This document shows positions 47,067 through 55,653 of a DNA stretch of 64,000 nt, piece after piece (position 1 is the stretch's first letter; each line of letters starts with the position of its first letter). The notes below the pieces were generated by a model. The model ran no database searches. It worked only from the letters and a program-made list of their open reading frames with translations, and was not told where the DNA came from. Made by a program: the position numbers and the translations under genes. This stretch comes from an uncultured Burkholderiales bacterium (GTDB taxonomy: Bacteria > Pseudomonadota > Gammaproteobacteria > Burkholderiales > Burkholderiaceae_C): positions 310,001-374,000 of the forward strand of contig CAIZHQ010000016.1 in NCBI GenBank assembly GCA_903932865.1, in the 5' to 3' direction.

Positions 47067-47469
47067 GCTGGTCATTGACACCAACATCTTGATCAGCGCT
47101 GCACTGTCTGCGCAAGGTGCACCCGCCAAGCTGGTGCGGTTGGCTCTGGCGCATCACCGGCTGGTGTTTTCACAAGCCACCTTGTCCGAGCTGCGCACTC
47201 GCATCTACCGACCCAAATTTGACCGCTACATCAGCCTGGAAAGCCGTGAACGTTTACTGCACGACTTCAATGCCAGCGCGTTTTGGGTGGATGCGGGGGA
47301 ACCCGCTGTCTACTGCCGGGATCGCGATGACGATCATTTCATCGAAGCCGCGTTGAAAGCCCAGGCCCACTATTTGGTCAGTGGTGACAAAGATTTGTTA
47401 GAAGCTCCCGCACCGGCAGGGCTGCGTATCGTGTCGGTTCACCAGGCGTTAGATGCATTGGCCAATTAA
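47053..47469 (+). CDS. PIN-domain toxin (putative endoribonuclease)
   Basis: 138 residues from a GTG start. The PIN fold has the acidic cluster: Asp in L-V-I-D-T-N-I-L-I-S near residue 9, Glu in S-E-L-R-T-R near 46, and R-D-R-D-D-D-H-F near 90-97. L-V-S-G-D-K-D-L near 115 supplies the fourth acidic site. PIN toxins of this kind cleave RNA. The gene overlaps the antitoxin gene and both lie between glmU and an IS remnant. Confidence 0.88.
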   Translation: MTSLKLVIDTNILISAALSAQGAPAKLVRLALAHHRLVFSQATLSELRTRIYRPKFDRYISLESRERLLHDFNASAFWVDAGEPAVYCRDRDDDHFIEAALKAQAHYLVSGDKDLLEAPAPAGLRIVSVHQALDALAN

Positions 47470-47486
47470 GTCATCGATATCACGGT

Positions 47487-47657
47487 TCAACAACGCCACC
47501 CTGGCGCTGTACGCATCCACTCTAGATTGACATAGCCGTACAGAACCCCCTCGGGGATACCAAGCCGCTTGGCCACATCGACGACGGCATGACCTTTATC
47601 GATGACTTGCTTGACCGCCTCGGACTTGAACTCGGGGGCATATTTCGTTCGTTCCAT
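47487..47657 (-). pseudogene. truncated IS3-family OrfA transposase remnant
   Basis: Reading the minus strand from ATG 47657 gives 56 residues: M-E-R-T-K-Y-A-P-E-F-K-S-E-A-V-K-Q-V, then a helix-turn-helix with V-A-K-R-L-G-I-P-E-G-V-L-Y-G-Y-V. This matches the start of IS3-type OrfA, which normally continues ~40 more residues to a coiled coil; here the frame ends at a stop. The orfB half is absent. A GGAG ribosome site precedes the ATG. It is a dead fragment near the toxin-antitoxin pair. Confidence 0.75.
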
Positions 47658-47756
47658 TTGAATGGCTCCTCTTCAGTTTTGACATCATTATTTGTCTACT
47701 GATTTGGGGGAATGCCAGTCCACAGCGCACGAGGTAGGCAGCTGCAACAGCTGGCT

Positions 47757-48254
47757 TTATGCCGAAAGCACCGGCCAGGTGGTGGTGAACTTGGCCCGCT
47801 TGGTGGCAAAAAACGCTTTCACGTTGCGCACGTTCGCGTCTTGTGTAAACAGCGCCTGGCTGATGGCCAAGTAGTGCGGCATGTCGCGGGCCTGCATCAC
47901 CAGCATGAAATCAGGCCCCGGCGACACGCGCCAACACTGCTGGACCGCATCGTGCGCCACGGCGCGGGCTTCAAAGGCGTCCAGATGCTCGCTGCCTTGT
48001 TTGTCCAAAGACACTTCTACCAGAGCTGTCAGGCCGTGGCCCAGCGTGGCGGCGAGTTTGTCGGTACTGAGCACGGCCACCTGCCGCTCGACCCATCCAC
48101 CCTCGACCAGGCGCTTGACGCGGCGCAGGCAGGTGGGCGGCGAGACATTCACTTTGTCGGACAGCGCCACATTGCTCAGGCTGGCGTCGCGCTGCAGGCT
48201 GTCGAGCAGTTGCAGGTCGATGGCATCAAGTTCGTTGGGTTCCATATTTTTCAT
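47757..48254 (-). CDS. Lrp/AsnC-family transcriptional regulator
   Basis: 165 residues from ATG 48254; the next ATG, three codons on, is also plausible. The N-terminal helix-turn-helix is L-D-A-I-D-L-Q-L-L-D-S-L-Q-R-D, followed by S-P-P-T-C-L-R-R-V-K-R-L. A RAM domain follows, with V-A-H-D-A-V-Q-Q-C-W-R-V-S-G-P typical of Lrp. It diverges from glmS across an AT-rich 128-bp region, so it may control glmS, itself, or both. The ligand is unknown. Confidence 0.9.
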   Translation of the reverse strand: MKNMEPNELDAIDLQLLDSLQRDASLSNVALSDKVNVSPPTCLRRVKRLVEGGWVERQVAVLSTDKLAATLGHGLTALVEVSLDKQGSEHLDAFEARAVAHDAVQQCWRVSPGPDFMLVMQARDMPHYLAISQALFTQDANVRNVKAFFATKRAKFTTTWPVLSA

Positions 48255-48382
48255 TTTAATGAAATAAAAATTCACTACTCAAGTTTAGAGAAATAAAACA
48301 TCGTTTTATTGATTTAAATGATCGGATATTTTTCAAAGTTGATCCTAAGATAGCCGCTATCCCCCTGTCCAGGAGCATCCTC

Positions 48383-50254
48383 ATGTGTGGCATCGTCGGC
48401 GCCGTTTCTTCCCGCAACATCGTTCCCGTCCTCGTGCAAGGCCTGCAGCGGCTGGAGTATCGGGGTTATGACTCGTGCGGCGTGGCCGTGCACGCGGCCA
48501 GCCTGAGCGGGGCGAACGGGCCGAAAGGCGGCCTGCAGCGCGCCCGCAGCACTTCGCGTGTGGCAGAACTCATGGACCAGGTGACGGCGGACCACATCGA
48601 AGGCGGCACCGGCATCGCGCACACACGTTGGGCCACCCATGGCGCGCCGGCCGTGCACAACGCGCACCCGCACTTCAGCCACGGCACGGGCGCGGCTGAC
48701 GGCAAGCCGGGAAAGGTCGCCTTGGTGCACAACGGCATCATCGAAAACCACGAAGAACTGCGCGCCGCGCTGCAGGCCAAGGGCTATGTGTTTCTGAGCC
48801 AGACCGACACCGAAGTCATCGCCCACCTGGTGGACAGCGTGTACGACGGCGATATTTTTGAAGCCGTCAAAATCGCCATCCGCCAACTGCACGGCGCGTA
48901 TGCCATTGCCGTGTTCCACAAAGACGAGCCGCAGCGCGTCATCGGAGCGCGTGCCGGCTCGCCTTTGATTTTGGGTGTGGGCCAAGGCGAAACCTTTTTG
49001 GCCAGCGACGCGATGGCGCTGGCCGGGGAGACCGACCAAATCGTGTACCTGGAAGAGGGCGATGTGGTCGACATCCAGCTGGGCAAATACTGGGTGGTGG
49101 ACCGCGAGCACAAGGCCGTGAACCGCGCCGTGAAAACCGTGCACGCCCACAGCGGCGCGGCCGAACTCGGGCCGTATCGCCACTACATGCAAAAAGAAAT
49201 CTTCGAGCAACCGCGTGCCATTGCCGACACGCTCGAAGGCGTTGAAGGCATCACGCCCGAGCTGTTTGGCGATGGCGCTTACAGCACTTTCAAGGCGATT
49301 GACAATGTGTTGATCTTGGCCTGCGGCACCAGCTACTACAGCGGCTGCGTGGCCAAGTACTGGATCGAAGCCATTGCAAAAGTGCCGTGCCAGGTCGAGA
49401 TCGCCAGTGAATACCGTTACCGCGAATCGGTGCCCAACCCCAACACGCTGGTCGTCACCATCACCCAAAGCGGCGAGACCGCCGACACCTTGGCCGCGCT
49501 GCGCCACGCGCAGAGCTTGGGCATGACGCACACGCTGACCATTTGCAACGTGTCCACCAGCGCCATGGTGCGCGAGTGCAAGCACGCCTACGTGACCCGC
49601 GCCGGAGTCGAGATCGGTGTGGCCTCGACCAAGGCCTTCACCACGCAGCTGGCGGGTTTGTTTTTGCTCACGCTGGCGCTGGCGCAGACCCAAGGCCGCT
49701 TGAGCGACGCCGAAGAAGCCGCGCACATCAAAGCCATGCGCCACCTGCCCGCCGCGCTGCAAGCCGTGCTGGCGCTCGAGCCGCAAATCATCGCTTGGGC
49801 GCAAGAATTCGCCAGCAAAGAAAACGCGTTGTTTTTGGGCCGCGGCACGCACTACCCGATTGCGTTGGAAGGCGCGCTCAAACTCAAAGAAATCACCTAC
49901 ATCCACGCCGAAGCCTATGCCGCAGGCGAACTCAAACACGGCCCACTGGCCCTGGTGACCAGCGCCATGCCCGTGGTGACCGTGGCCCCCAACGACCAGT
50001 TGTTGGAAAAGCTGAAAAGCAATATGCAAGAAGTGCGGGCCCGAGGCGGCGTGCTGTACGTGCTGGCCGATGGCGGCACTAAAATCGAAAGCAGCGAAGG
50101 CGTGAACGTCATCCGCATGCCCGAACACTACGGTGTGTTGTCACCCATCTTGCATGTGGTGCCGCTGCAGCTGCTGAGCTATCACACGGCGTGTGCGCGG
50201 GGCACGGATGTGGACAAGCCGCGCAATTTGGCCAAGAGTGTGACGGTGGAATAG
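48383..50254 (+). CDS. glmS: glutamine-fructose-6-phosphate aminotransferase (isomerizing)
   Basis: 623 residues. Class II glutaminase with the catalytic Cys at position 2 (M-C-G-I-V-G-A-V), R-L-E-Y-R-G-Y-D-S near 27, and H-T-R-W-A-T-H-G near 82. Two SIS domains follow: C-G-T-S-Y-Y-S-G, the phosphosugar-binding T-Q-S-G-E-T-A-D-T near 362 and the C-terminal L-A-K-S-V-T-V-E. It makes glucosamine-6-phosphate for cell-wall synthesis and supplies the pathway of glmU. Confidence 0.97.
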   Translation: MCGIVGAVSSRNIVPVLVQGLQRLEYRGYDSCGVAVHAASLSGANGPKGGLQRARSTSRVAELMDQVTADHIEGGTGIAHTRWATHGAPAVHNAHPHFSHGTGAADGKPGKVALVHNGIIENHEELRAALQAKGYVFLSQTDTEVIAHLVDSVYDGDIFEAVKIAIRQLHGAYAIAVFHKDEPQRVIGARAGSPLILGVGQGETFLASDAMALAGETDQIVYLEEGDVVDIQLGKYWVVDREHKAVNRAVKTVHAHSGAAELGPYRHYMQKEIFEQPRAIADTLEGVEGITPELFGDGAYSTFKAIDNVLILACGTSYYSGCVAKYWIEAIAKVPCQVEIASEYRYRESVPNPNTLVVTITQSGETADTLAALRHAQSLGMTHTLTICNVSTSAMVRECKHAYVTRAGVEIGVASTKAFTTQLAGLFLLTLALAQTQGRLSDAEEAAHIKAMRHLPAALQAVLALEPQIIAWAQEFASKENALFLGRGTHYPIALEGALKLKEITYIHAEAYAAGELKHGPLALVTSAMPVVTVAPNDQLLEKLKSNMQEVRARGGVLYVLADGGTKIESSEGVNVIRMPEHYGVLSPILHVVPLQLLSYHTACARGTDVDKPRNLAKSVTVE

Positions 50255-50347
50255 TTTTGATGGTGAAAATACAGATTTAAGATTTTTAGTTTTTATGAGG
50301 TTATGGTATCGTTTATAAGGTTTTTTCCACTGGATTGGGATTTTTAT

Positions 50348-51094
50348 ATGATCGGTAAAAAAATTAACAAAATTGCTTTCGTATTTTTGTCGTCTTTGAT
50401 CGCGAGCTTGCCTGCTTTTGCAGCTGATTGCGTGAGCGGTGCACAAACCACGGGCAGTTGTACTGTTCCTGCAGGCGTCTCATCAATGAGCCTTTCTATC
50501 ACCGGAGGTGGTGGCGGAGGTGGTGGCGGTACTCCTAATTTTGGTGGTGGTGGTGGTGGTGGTGGTGGTAGCTGCATCTTGACCAACTTTGCGGTGTCAC
50601 CAGGGCAGACGCTGGTAATCACCGTAGGTCCTGCAGGTATTGGTGGAATTTCTGACGCCATGATGGCAAATGCTGGTGGCTTTGGCGCCTATTCAAGTGT
50701 TGTCTACAGCGGCACAACATACCAAGGTAATGGAGGAGCTCCTGGGGCGGGTGCCATGGACTTTAGTGGAGAAGGGAGTGGCGGTTTGGGGGGAGGCTCT
50801 ATTTGCCCTGGCGGTCTTGATCCAACTGGTGCAGATGGAGCTCCTGGCATTCTTCTTGTTGGTGGCTCTGGCGGCTCGGGAGGCAATTTACCTGCTCCAG
50901 GCGCGGCTGGCGGAGATGGTGGTGATGCAAGCCAACCTGGCGAAGCCGGTCTGAATGGTTCAGTCGTGCTCACTTTCACCGCAGCACCAGCACCAGCACC
51001 TGCTGCTGTCCCAACCCTGAGCGAATGGGCGATGATCTTGATGGCCAGCGTGATGGCGATGTTCGGTATCCGCAGAATGCGCCGCAGCAAGTGA
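50348..51094 (+). CDS. Gly-rich IPTL-CTERM surface protein
   Basis: 248 residues from ATG 50348 (M-I-G-K-K-I-N-K-I). Signal peptide to about A-F-A-A-D. The body is very glycine-rich, with two runs of about nine glycines near residues 50-80, and G-G-S-G-G-S-G-G further on. The C-terminal V-P-T-L-S-E-W-A-M-I-L-M plus a hydrophobic helix and R-R-M-R-R-S-K is the IPTL-CTERM sorting tag, close to that of the propeller protein at 19 kb. The coding GC content is lower than in neighbours, and the promoter region is AT-rich. Probably a surface or matrix protein. Confidence 0.85.
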   Translation: MIGKKINKIAFVFLSSLIASLPAFAADCVSGAQTTGSCTVPAGVSSMSLSITGGGGGGGGGTPNFGGGGGGGGGSCILTNFAVSPGQTLVITVGPAGIGGISDAMMANAGGFGAYSSVVYSGTTYQGNGGAPGAGAMDFSGEGSGGLGGGSICPGGLDPTGADGAPGILLVGGSGGSGGNLPAPGAAGGDGGDASQPGEAGLNGSVVLTFTAAPAPAPAAVPTLSEWAMILMASVMAMFGIRRMRRSK

Positions 51095-51113
51095 TGCTGT
51101 GCTAGACAGATAA

Positions 51114-51135
51114 AAAACCCGCTTCGGCGGGTTTT
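51114..51135 (+). terminator. terminator after the Gly-rich IPTL-CTERM gene
   Basis: AACCCGC / GCGGGTT with a TTCG-like loop and five T, starting about 20 nt after the stop. The A-run ahead makes it potentially bidirectional. Confidence 0.85.
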
Positions 51136-51277
51136 TCTTGTCTGCAATTTTTTGTTGTGACTCGGAACCCTGACGGGCATGTGTGTAAGCCACCAGAGGT
51201 GACGCTGCCAGATCACTTGGTGACCGATGTTGGCGATGCACTCCTAAAATCCAAAGCTCCATGGCCCTGATGCACCT

Positions 51278-51730
51278 GTGACTTCTGCTCTCGATGCCCC
51301 CATTTGGGTGCACGCGTCAGCCGTGCACGGCCAAGGTGTCTTCGCCACGCGCCACCTGGCGGCAGGCGAGCGTGTGATTGAGTACGTGGGCGAGGTCATC
51401 ACCATGGCCGAGGCGATTGCCCGCCACCCGCACGACGCGGCCAACCCCGACCACACGTTTTATTTCCATCTGGACGGTGGCCGGGTGATCGATGCACTGC
51501 ATGGGGGCAACGCTTCCAAGTGGATCAACCACTCTTGCCGCCCCAACTGTGTGCCCAACGAGGACCGGGGCCGCATCTTCATCCTGACGCGCAGGCCCGT
51601 GTTCAAGGGCGAGGAACTGACGTTTGATTACGGATTGGAGAGTGATGAGCCGATGAGCGAGGCCTTGAAGGCCCGCTATGTCTGCCGCTGCGGGGCCAAA
51701 AAGTGCCGAGGCACGATGTTGGCGACCTGA
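51278..51730 (+). CDS. SET-domain protein lysine methyltransferase-like
   Basis: 150 residues from a GTG start. SET-N: G-Q-G-V-F-A-T-R-H-L. The SAM/catalytic core W-I-N-H-S-C-R-P-N-C is near residue 87 and E-L-T-F-D-Y-G near 118. A post-SET zinc motif C-R-C-G-A-K-K-C-R-G closes the protein. Thus all elements of a eukaryotic-like SET methyltransferase are present. Bacterial family members are short like this; the substrate protein is unknown. It stands alone between a terminator and the VF530 gene. Confidence 0.9.
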   Translation: MTSALDAPIWVHASAVHGQGVFATRHLAAGERVIEYVGEVITMAEAIARHPHDAANPDHTFYFHLDGGRVIDALHGGNASKWINHSCRPNCVPNEDRGRIFILTRRPVFKGEELTFDYGLESDEPMSEALKARYVCRCGAKKCRGTMLAT

Positions 51731-51747
51731 GGGCCGATGAAGTCTGA

Positions 51748-52041
51748 TTAAAAACCTTGGCGCTTTTGATCACGCAGCATGAACAGGTACAGGCCCTCCA
51801 CCTTCTCGCGCGCCCAGGGCGTTTTGCGCAAGAACTTCAGACTGGAGCCCACGCTGGGCTCGTGCGTGAAGCAGCGAATGGGAATGCGCTGTCCCAGATC
51901 GTCCCAGCCATAAAAGTCAACCAACCGGGTGACGATGGTCTCGAGCGTGAGGCCGTGCAGCGGGTTGCGCGGCTGTGCCGCCCGCACAGCAGGCGCGGTG
52001 GCGTGTGGCGTTGGCCAAGGGGTGGGCTGGTCGTCTTGCAT
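51748..52041 (-). CDS. VF530 (DUF2132) family DNA-binding protein
   Basis: 97 residues from ATG at 52041. Matches VF530: [11 protein letters not shown], then [15 protein letters not shown] and [16 protein letters not shown]. The fold is a small helical DNA-binding domain by structural analogy. The N-terminal ~30 residues are Pro/Ala-rich and not conserved. It is convergent with the SET gene by 17 nt. Confidence 0.87.
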   Translation of the reverse strand: MQDDQPTPWPTPHATAPAVRAAQPRNPLHGLTLETIVTRLVDFYGWDDLGQRIPIRCFTHEPSVGSSLKFLRKTPWAREKVEGLYLFMLRDQKRQGF

Positions 52042-52359
52042 GGTTGGATTGTCGATGCAAAACAGGCCCAAGCCCAGAGGACTTGTCCGAAAGGCCAAGG
52101 CTGATGGGCTGGGTTTGTGCCGCCAACTGGTGCATGCTTTGTGAGGTGTTGTTGTCCAAGGCAGTGATGCTTGTTTCGTTGCGCCTCCGTGGCCCGGTCA
52201 GTTCTTTACTGGTTTGGCAGTAAGGACTTCACTGTTTGCAGGGATTTCGGCCGAGTCGGGGCCGGTCTATTGTGAGGAGCAGTACTTTTTCAAGACGACC
52301 GAGCCATCCCGAGAGGGGGTGGCTTGGCCGCTGCTTTCATTTCAGAAAGAACACATCCC
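52042..52359. other. intergenic region upstream of a LuxR-type regulator
   Basis: 318 bases with no credible gene. It carries the promoters of the VF530 gene and of the response regulator at 52360. No operator or RNA structure was recognised. Confidence 0.5.
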
Positions 52360-52995
52360 ATGAGCATCGAACTGGTTTTGGCAGACCCCCATCCCGTGAT
52401 GTTGGATGGCTTGGCGCATGACTTTCAACAATCACCCGATTTCTCGGTCAAAGCCTGCGTGAGCAACGGCAACGATGCCTTGGCGGCGGTGCGCAAATAC
52501 CAGCAGGCCATTTTGGTGATGGATTTGTCGCTCACTCAGCGCAGTGGGCTGTCGCTGATCGAAGAGATCCAGCACCACCAGCTGCCAACCAAGCCGGTGG
52601 TGTTCACGGGCGCGCCCATTGGCGAAGTCATGCGCGTGATCGACATGGGTGTTCCGGGTCTGGTGTCCAAAAACAAGTCCAGGCAAGTGCTGGCGCGTTG
52701 TATCCACACGGTGCACCAAGGCGGCAAGTGGCTGGACCGGGACCTGACGATGAAAACCATGTCCTTGTTGCTGGAGCAGCAAAAGAAAAATGCCAAGGCG
52801 TCGCGGTTGCTCACGCCGCGCGAAATGATGGTCGCCCGCATGGTCACCGAAGGCTGGCCCAACAAGAAGATCGCCAGCAAGCTGTTCATCAGCGAAGGCA
52901 CGGCCAAGCTGCATGTTCACCACATTTACCAAAAACTCAATTGTCCAGGTCGCATGTCGCTGCAGCGCTGCATGCAGGAAAACGGCTTGGTGTGA
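52360..52995 (+). CDS. NarL/LuxR-type response regulator
   Basis: 211 residues. The receiver has A-D-P-H-P-V-M at 7-13, a phospho-acceptor in L-V-M-D-L-S-L near 57, and V-S-K near 108. The linker is followed by the LuxR helix-turn-helix L-T-P-R-E-M-M-V-A-R-M-V-T-E-G-W and S-E-G-T-A-K-L-H-V-H-H-I-Y-Q-K-L near 155-200. No kinase is adjacent. The receiver at 53198 is a degenerate relative, suggesting a local duplication. Confidence 0.92.
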   Translation: MSIELVLADPHPVMLDGLAHDFQQSPDFSVKACVSNGNDALAAVRKYQQAILVMDLSLTQRSGLSLIEEIQHHQLPTKPVVFTGAPIGEVMRVIDMGVPGLVSKNKSRQVLARCIHTVHQGGKWLDRDLTMKTMSLLLEQQKKNAKASRLLTPREMMVARMVTEGWPNKKIASKLFISEGTAKLHVHHIYQKLNCPGRMSLQRCMQENGLV

Positions 52996-53197
52996 TGGCG
53001 CTCACATCAAGAAACCTTCCGTCAGACCGTCCCCAAATGGGGGGCTGTGTGTTGGATCTCACATTGTTGGCGAGCGATTCTTTTTAAACTGGTTGGCAAG
53101 CGGTGCTGTCGGTGGACACGCTCTTTTTGGCGCAACACACAGCCGCAAGGGCCGTAAAAGTGTGAAGGATCGTTGACTGCAAGCAAGGAGCTTTGAT

Positions 53198-53944
53198 ATG
53201 TCGATTCGCGTTTTGTTGTCTTCTAAACACAAGGTGGTCTCCGAAGGCATTGCCGCTGTGTTGCGCACGCACCCAGATATTCAGGTGGTCGGCATGGCCG
53301 AGACCGATGAAAAAACACAAGCCCTGTGCAACGAGGTGGCACCGCATGTGGTCCTGATCGGCATGCACAACAACCAACACGATTTGGCCCTGATGCACAA
53401 GTTACACACGGGCAGAAGCAGCCTGAACATGGTGGCTTTTTCGGGCGATTCCGACCGCCACGCGATCATCGAGATTCTGGACGCTGGGGCCAAGGGCTTT
53501 GTGGCGACCACCAGCAGCATCGACGAGTTGATCGCTGCAGTGCGCGCTGCCGCTGCCGGACGGGTGTATCTGTGCCAAACGGCGGCTGGCGAGATGATGG
53601 CCTCGGTGCGCAAGTCACGTGCAAGGGGCAGTGGTTCTCGAGAGCGATGGGCCAGCAGGCGTGAAGCTGCACAGTCTGCAGTCCCAGATACTCAGCCGCT
53701 TGGCGTGTTTGTGCCATTTGCAGGTCGTACCGCAACAACGGTCAATGGGCTGAGCTGGCGTTCGACATCGGTTGGTTCAGGTGGGGGCCATCAGTGCCCG
53801 CGCCAAAGACTCGGCGACTTTGAGGCCATCCACCCCCGCCGACAAAATGCCGCCCGCATAACTGGCCCCTTCGCCCGCAGGGTAGATGCCCAGTGTGTTG
53901 GTGCTTTGGTGGTCGTCGCCTCGCGGAATGCGCAGGGGCGATGA
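53198..53944 (+). CDS. degenerate, HTH-less receiver protein (possible pseudogene)
   Basis: The frame is 248 residues, with AAGGAG 8 nt upstream. Residues 1-130 are a receiver fold like that of the 52.4-kb regulator (V-L-L-S-S-K-H-K-V-V-S-E-G-I), but the acidic pocket is S-S, the phospho-acceptor position reads V-L-I-G-M instead of L-x-D, and the lysine is replaced in G-F-V-A-T-T. From about residue 140 no LuxR helix-turn-helix is found in any frame, and the last ~55 residues are antisense to the flavoprotein gene at 53777. It is therefore probably a truncated pseudo-receiver; whether it is made is unknown. Confidence 0.5.
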   Translation: MSIRVLLSSKHKVVSEGIAAVLRTHPDIQVVGMAETDEKTQALCNEVAPHVVLIGMHNNQHDLALMHKLHTGRSSLNMVAFSGDSDRHAIIEILDAGAKGFVATTSSIDELIAAVRAAAAGRVYLCQTAAGEMMASVRKSRARGSGSRERWASRREAAQSAVPDTQPLGVFVPFAGRTATTVNGLSWRSTSVGSGGGHQCPRQRLGDFEAIHPRRQNAARITGPFARRVDAQCVGALVVVASRNAQGR

Positions 53945-55594
53945 GGTGCGTGTTTCCACCCCGGTCATCACCGCATCCGCCATGTCATAGCCCTTGATCT
54001 TGCGGCCAAACACCGGCAGCGCTTCGCGCATGGCTTCGACCGCGTAGCCCGGCAACACCTCGGCCAGATCAACCAGCTTCACGCCGGGTTTGTAGGACGG
54101 CAGCACGCTGCCCCAGGTGGTGGAGGGGCGCTGCGCCAAAAAGTCACCCACCAGTTGGCCGGGGGCCTCGTAATTGCTGCCGCCCACCTCAAAGGCACGC
54201 GTTTCCAGCTGGCGCTGCAGCACGATGCCCGCCAGCGGGTGTGCTTGGGGTGGCTGCTGTGCGGCCAGGGCCGCAGCCTCTTGCGCCAGCTGCATGCCGT
54301 CTTGCTCGCCAAAGGCGGCTTGCCAAGCGGCAGTGTCCAGCGGGTAGTCGGGGGGGTCAATGGCCACCACCATGCCCGCGTTGGCATTGCGCTCGTTGCG
54401 CGAGTATTGGCTCATGCCGTTGGTGACCACGCGGCCCGGCTCGCTGGTGGCGGCCACCACGGTGCCGCCGGGGCACATGCAAAAGCTGTACACGGCTCGG
54501 CCGTTTTGTGCGTGGTGCACCAGCTTGTAATCGGCCGCACCCAGCAGCGGGTGGCCTGCGTGGCGGCCCCAGCGGGCTTGGTCGATCACGCTTTGGGGGT
54601 GCTCGATGCGCACGCCGATTGAAAACGATTTGGCCTGCATGGCCACGCCACGGCGGTGCAACATGACGAAGGTGTCGCGCGCGCTGTGGCCCAGGGCCAG
54701 CACGGCGTGGCGGGTGTGCAGGGTTTGGCTTTGGCCTGTGCGCAAGTCGGTCACCTGAAGCCCAGTGAGTTGGTGGCCGTTTGCGGCTGGCGCGAGCAGC
54801 ACATCGCTCACCCGTTGCTCAAAGCGGATCTCGCCACCCAAAGCAATGATCGTCTCGCGGATATGCTCAACCACCTTGACCAGTTTGAAGGTGCCGATGT
54901 GCGGGTGCGCGGCATACAAAATGTCGCCAGGCGCCCCGGCTTGGACGAACTCGTCCATCACCTTGCGGCCCAGATGGCGTGGGTCTTTGATCTGGCTGTA
55001 CAGCTTGCCGTCGCTGAAGGTGCCTGCACCGCCTTCACCAAACTGCACATTGCTCTCGGGGTTGAGCACGTGTTTACGCCACAAGCCCCAGGTGTCTTTG
55101 GTGCGCTCGCGCACGGGTTTGCCCCTCTCGAGCACGATCGGTTTGAAACCCATTTGCGCCAAGGCCAGCGCCGCAAACATGCCGCAAGGCCCAAAGCCCA
55201 CCACCACGGGGCGGTGGCCTTCTTGTTCGCCAAAATGGGCTGGCGCTTGGCAGGGCGCGTGCCAAATCATGTCGGGCGTAGGTTGGATGTGGGGATGGCT
55301 GGCGAACCTCTGCAGCAAGTGTGTTTCGGCCTGCGCATCGGTCAGGGTCAGGTCCACGATGTACACCGCCCGCAGGTCAGCTTTGCGGGCATCGAAGCTG
55401 CGCTTGAAAACCTGCAGCGTGGCGATGTCGGTGGCGCTGATGCCCAAGGCCTGGGCCGCCAATTGGCCAAGGGCTGCTTCGGGGTGCGGCGTGGGCAGGC
55501 GGTCTTCGTCGGTTTCGGAAGCTGCATCGGCCGCGCGACGCACTTCAACCGGCAGGGCCGAAAGGGGGAGTTTGAGTTCGGAAATTCGAATCAT
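53777..55594 (-). CDS. FAD-dependent oxidoreductase (COG2509-like)
   Basis: 605 residues from ATG 55594. An N-terminal ~100-residue domain precedes the FAD-binding Rossmann loop V-V-V-G-F-G-P-C-G-M-F-A-A near 130 and E-R-G-K. Motifs G-G-A-G-T-F-S-D-G-K-L near 190 and a C-terminal G-I-Y-P-A-G-E-G-A-S-Y-A-G-G-I are typical of this group (NAD(P)/FAD-dependent oxidoreductases). It overlaps the tail of the degenerate regulator on the other strand. The physiological substrate is not known. Confidence 0.88.
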   Translation of the reverse strand: MIRISELKLPLSALPVEVRRAADAASETDEDRLPTPHPEAALGQLAAQALGISATDIATLQVFKRSFDARKADLRAVYIVDLTLTDAQAETHLLQRFASHPHIQPTPDMIWHAPCQAPAHFGEQEGHRPVVVGFGPCGMFAALALAQMGFKPIVLERGKPVRERTKDTWGLWRKHVLNPESNVQFGEGGAGTFSDGKLYSQIKDPRHLGRKVMDEFVQAGAPGDILYAAHPHIGTFKLVKVVEHIRETIIALGGEIRFEQRVSDVLLAPAANGHQLTGLQVTDLRTGQSQTLHTRHAVLALGHSARDTFVMLHRRGVAMQAKSFSIGVRIEHPQSVIDQARWGRHAGHPLLGAADYKLVHHAQNGRAVYSFCMCPGGTVVAATSEPGRVVTNGMSQYSRNERNANAGMVVAIDPPDYPLDTAAWQAAFGEQDGMQLAQEAAALAAQQPPQAHPLAGIVLQRQLETRAFEVGGSNYEAPGQLVGDFLAQRPSTTWGSVLPSYKPGVKLVDLAEVLPGYAVEAMREALPVFGRKIKGYDMADAVMTGVETRTSSPLRIPRGDDHQSTNTLGIYPAGEGASYAGGILSAGVDGLKVAESLARALMAPT

Positions 55595-55653
55595 GGGCAC
55601 CTCTGTGGCTTGTGGTTATCAAGCAAGAAGTGCTGATTATCGCTGTGTGGAGG

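Noticed and set aside
50510-50575. Glycine-codon repeats (GGTGGTGGT...) looked like a tandem repeat or microsatellite
   Set aside because: They are in frame with the Gly-rich IPTL-CTERM protein and explained by its composition; kept as part of that gene.
53777-55594. Long open frames on the plus strand opposite the flavoprotein (also opposite valS, acyl-CoA dehydrogenase and the TPR gene)
   Set aside because: They are high-GC shadow frames without any family similarity; the minus-strand proteins are unmistakable.
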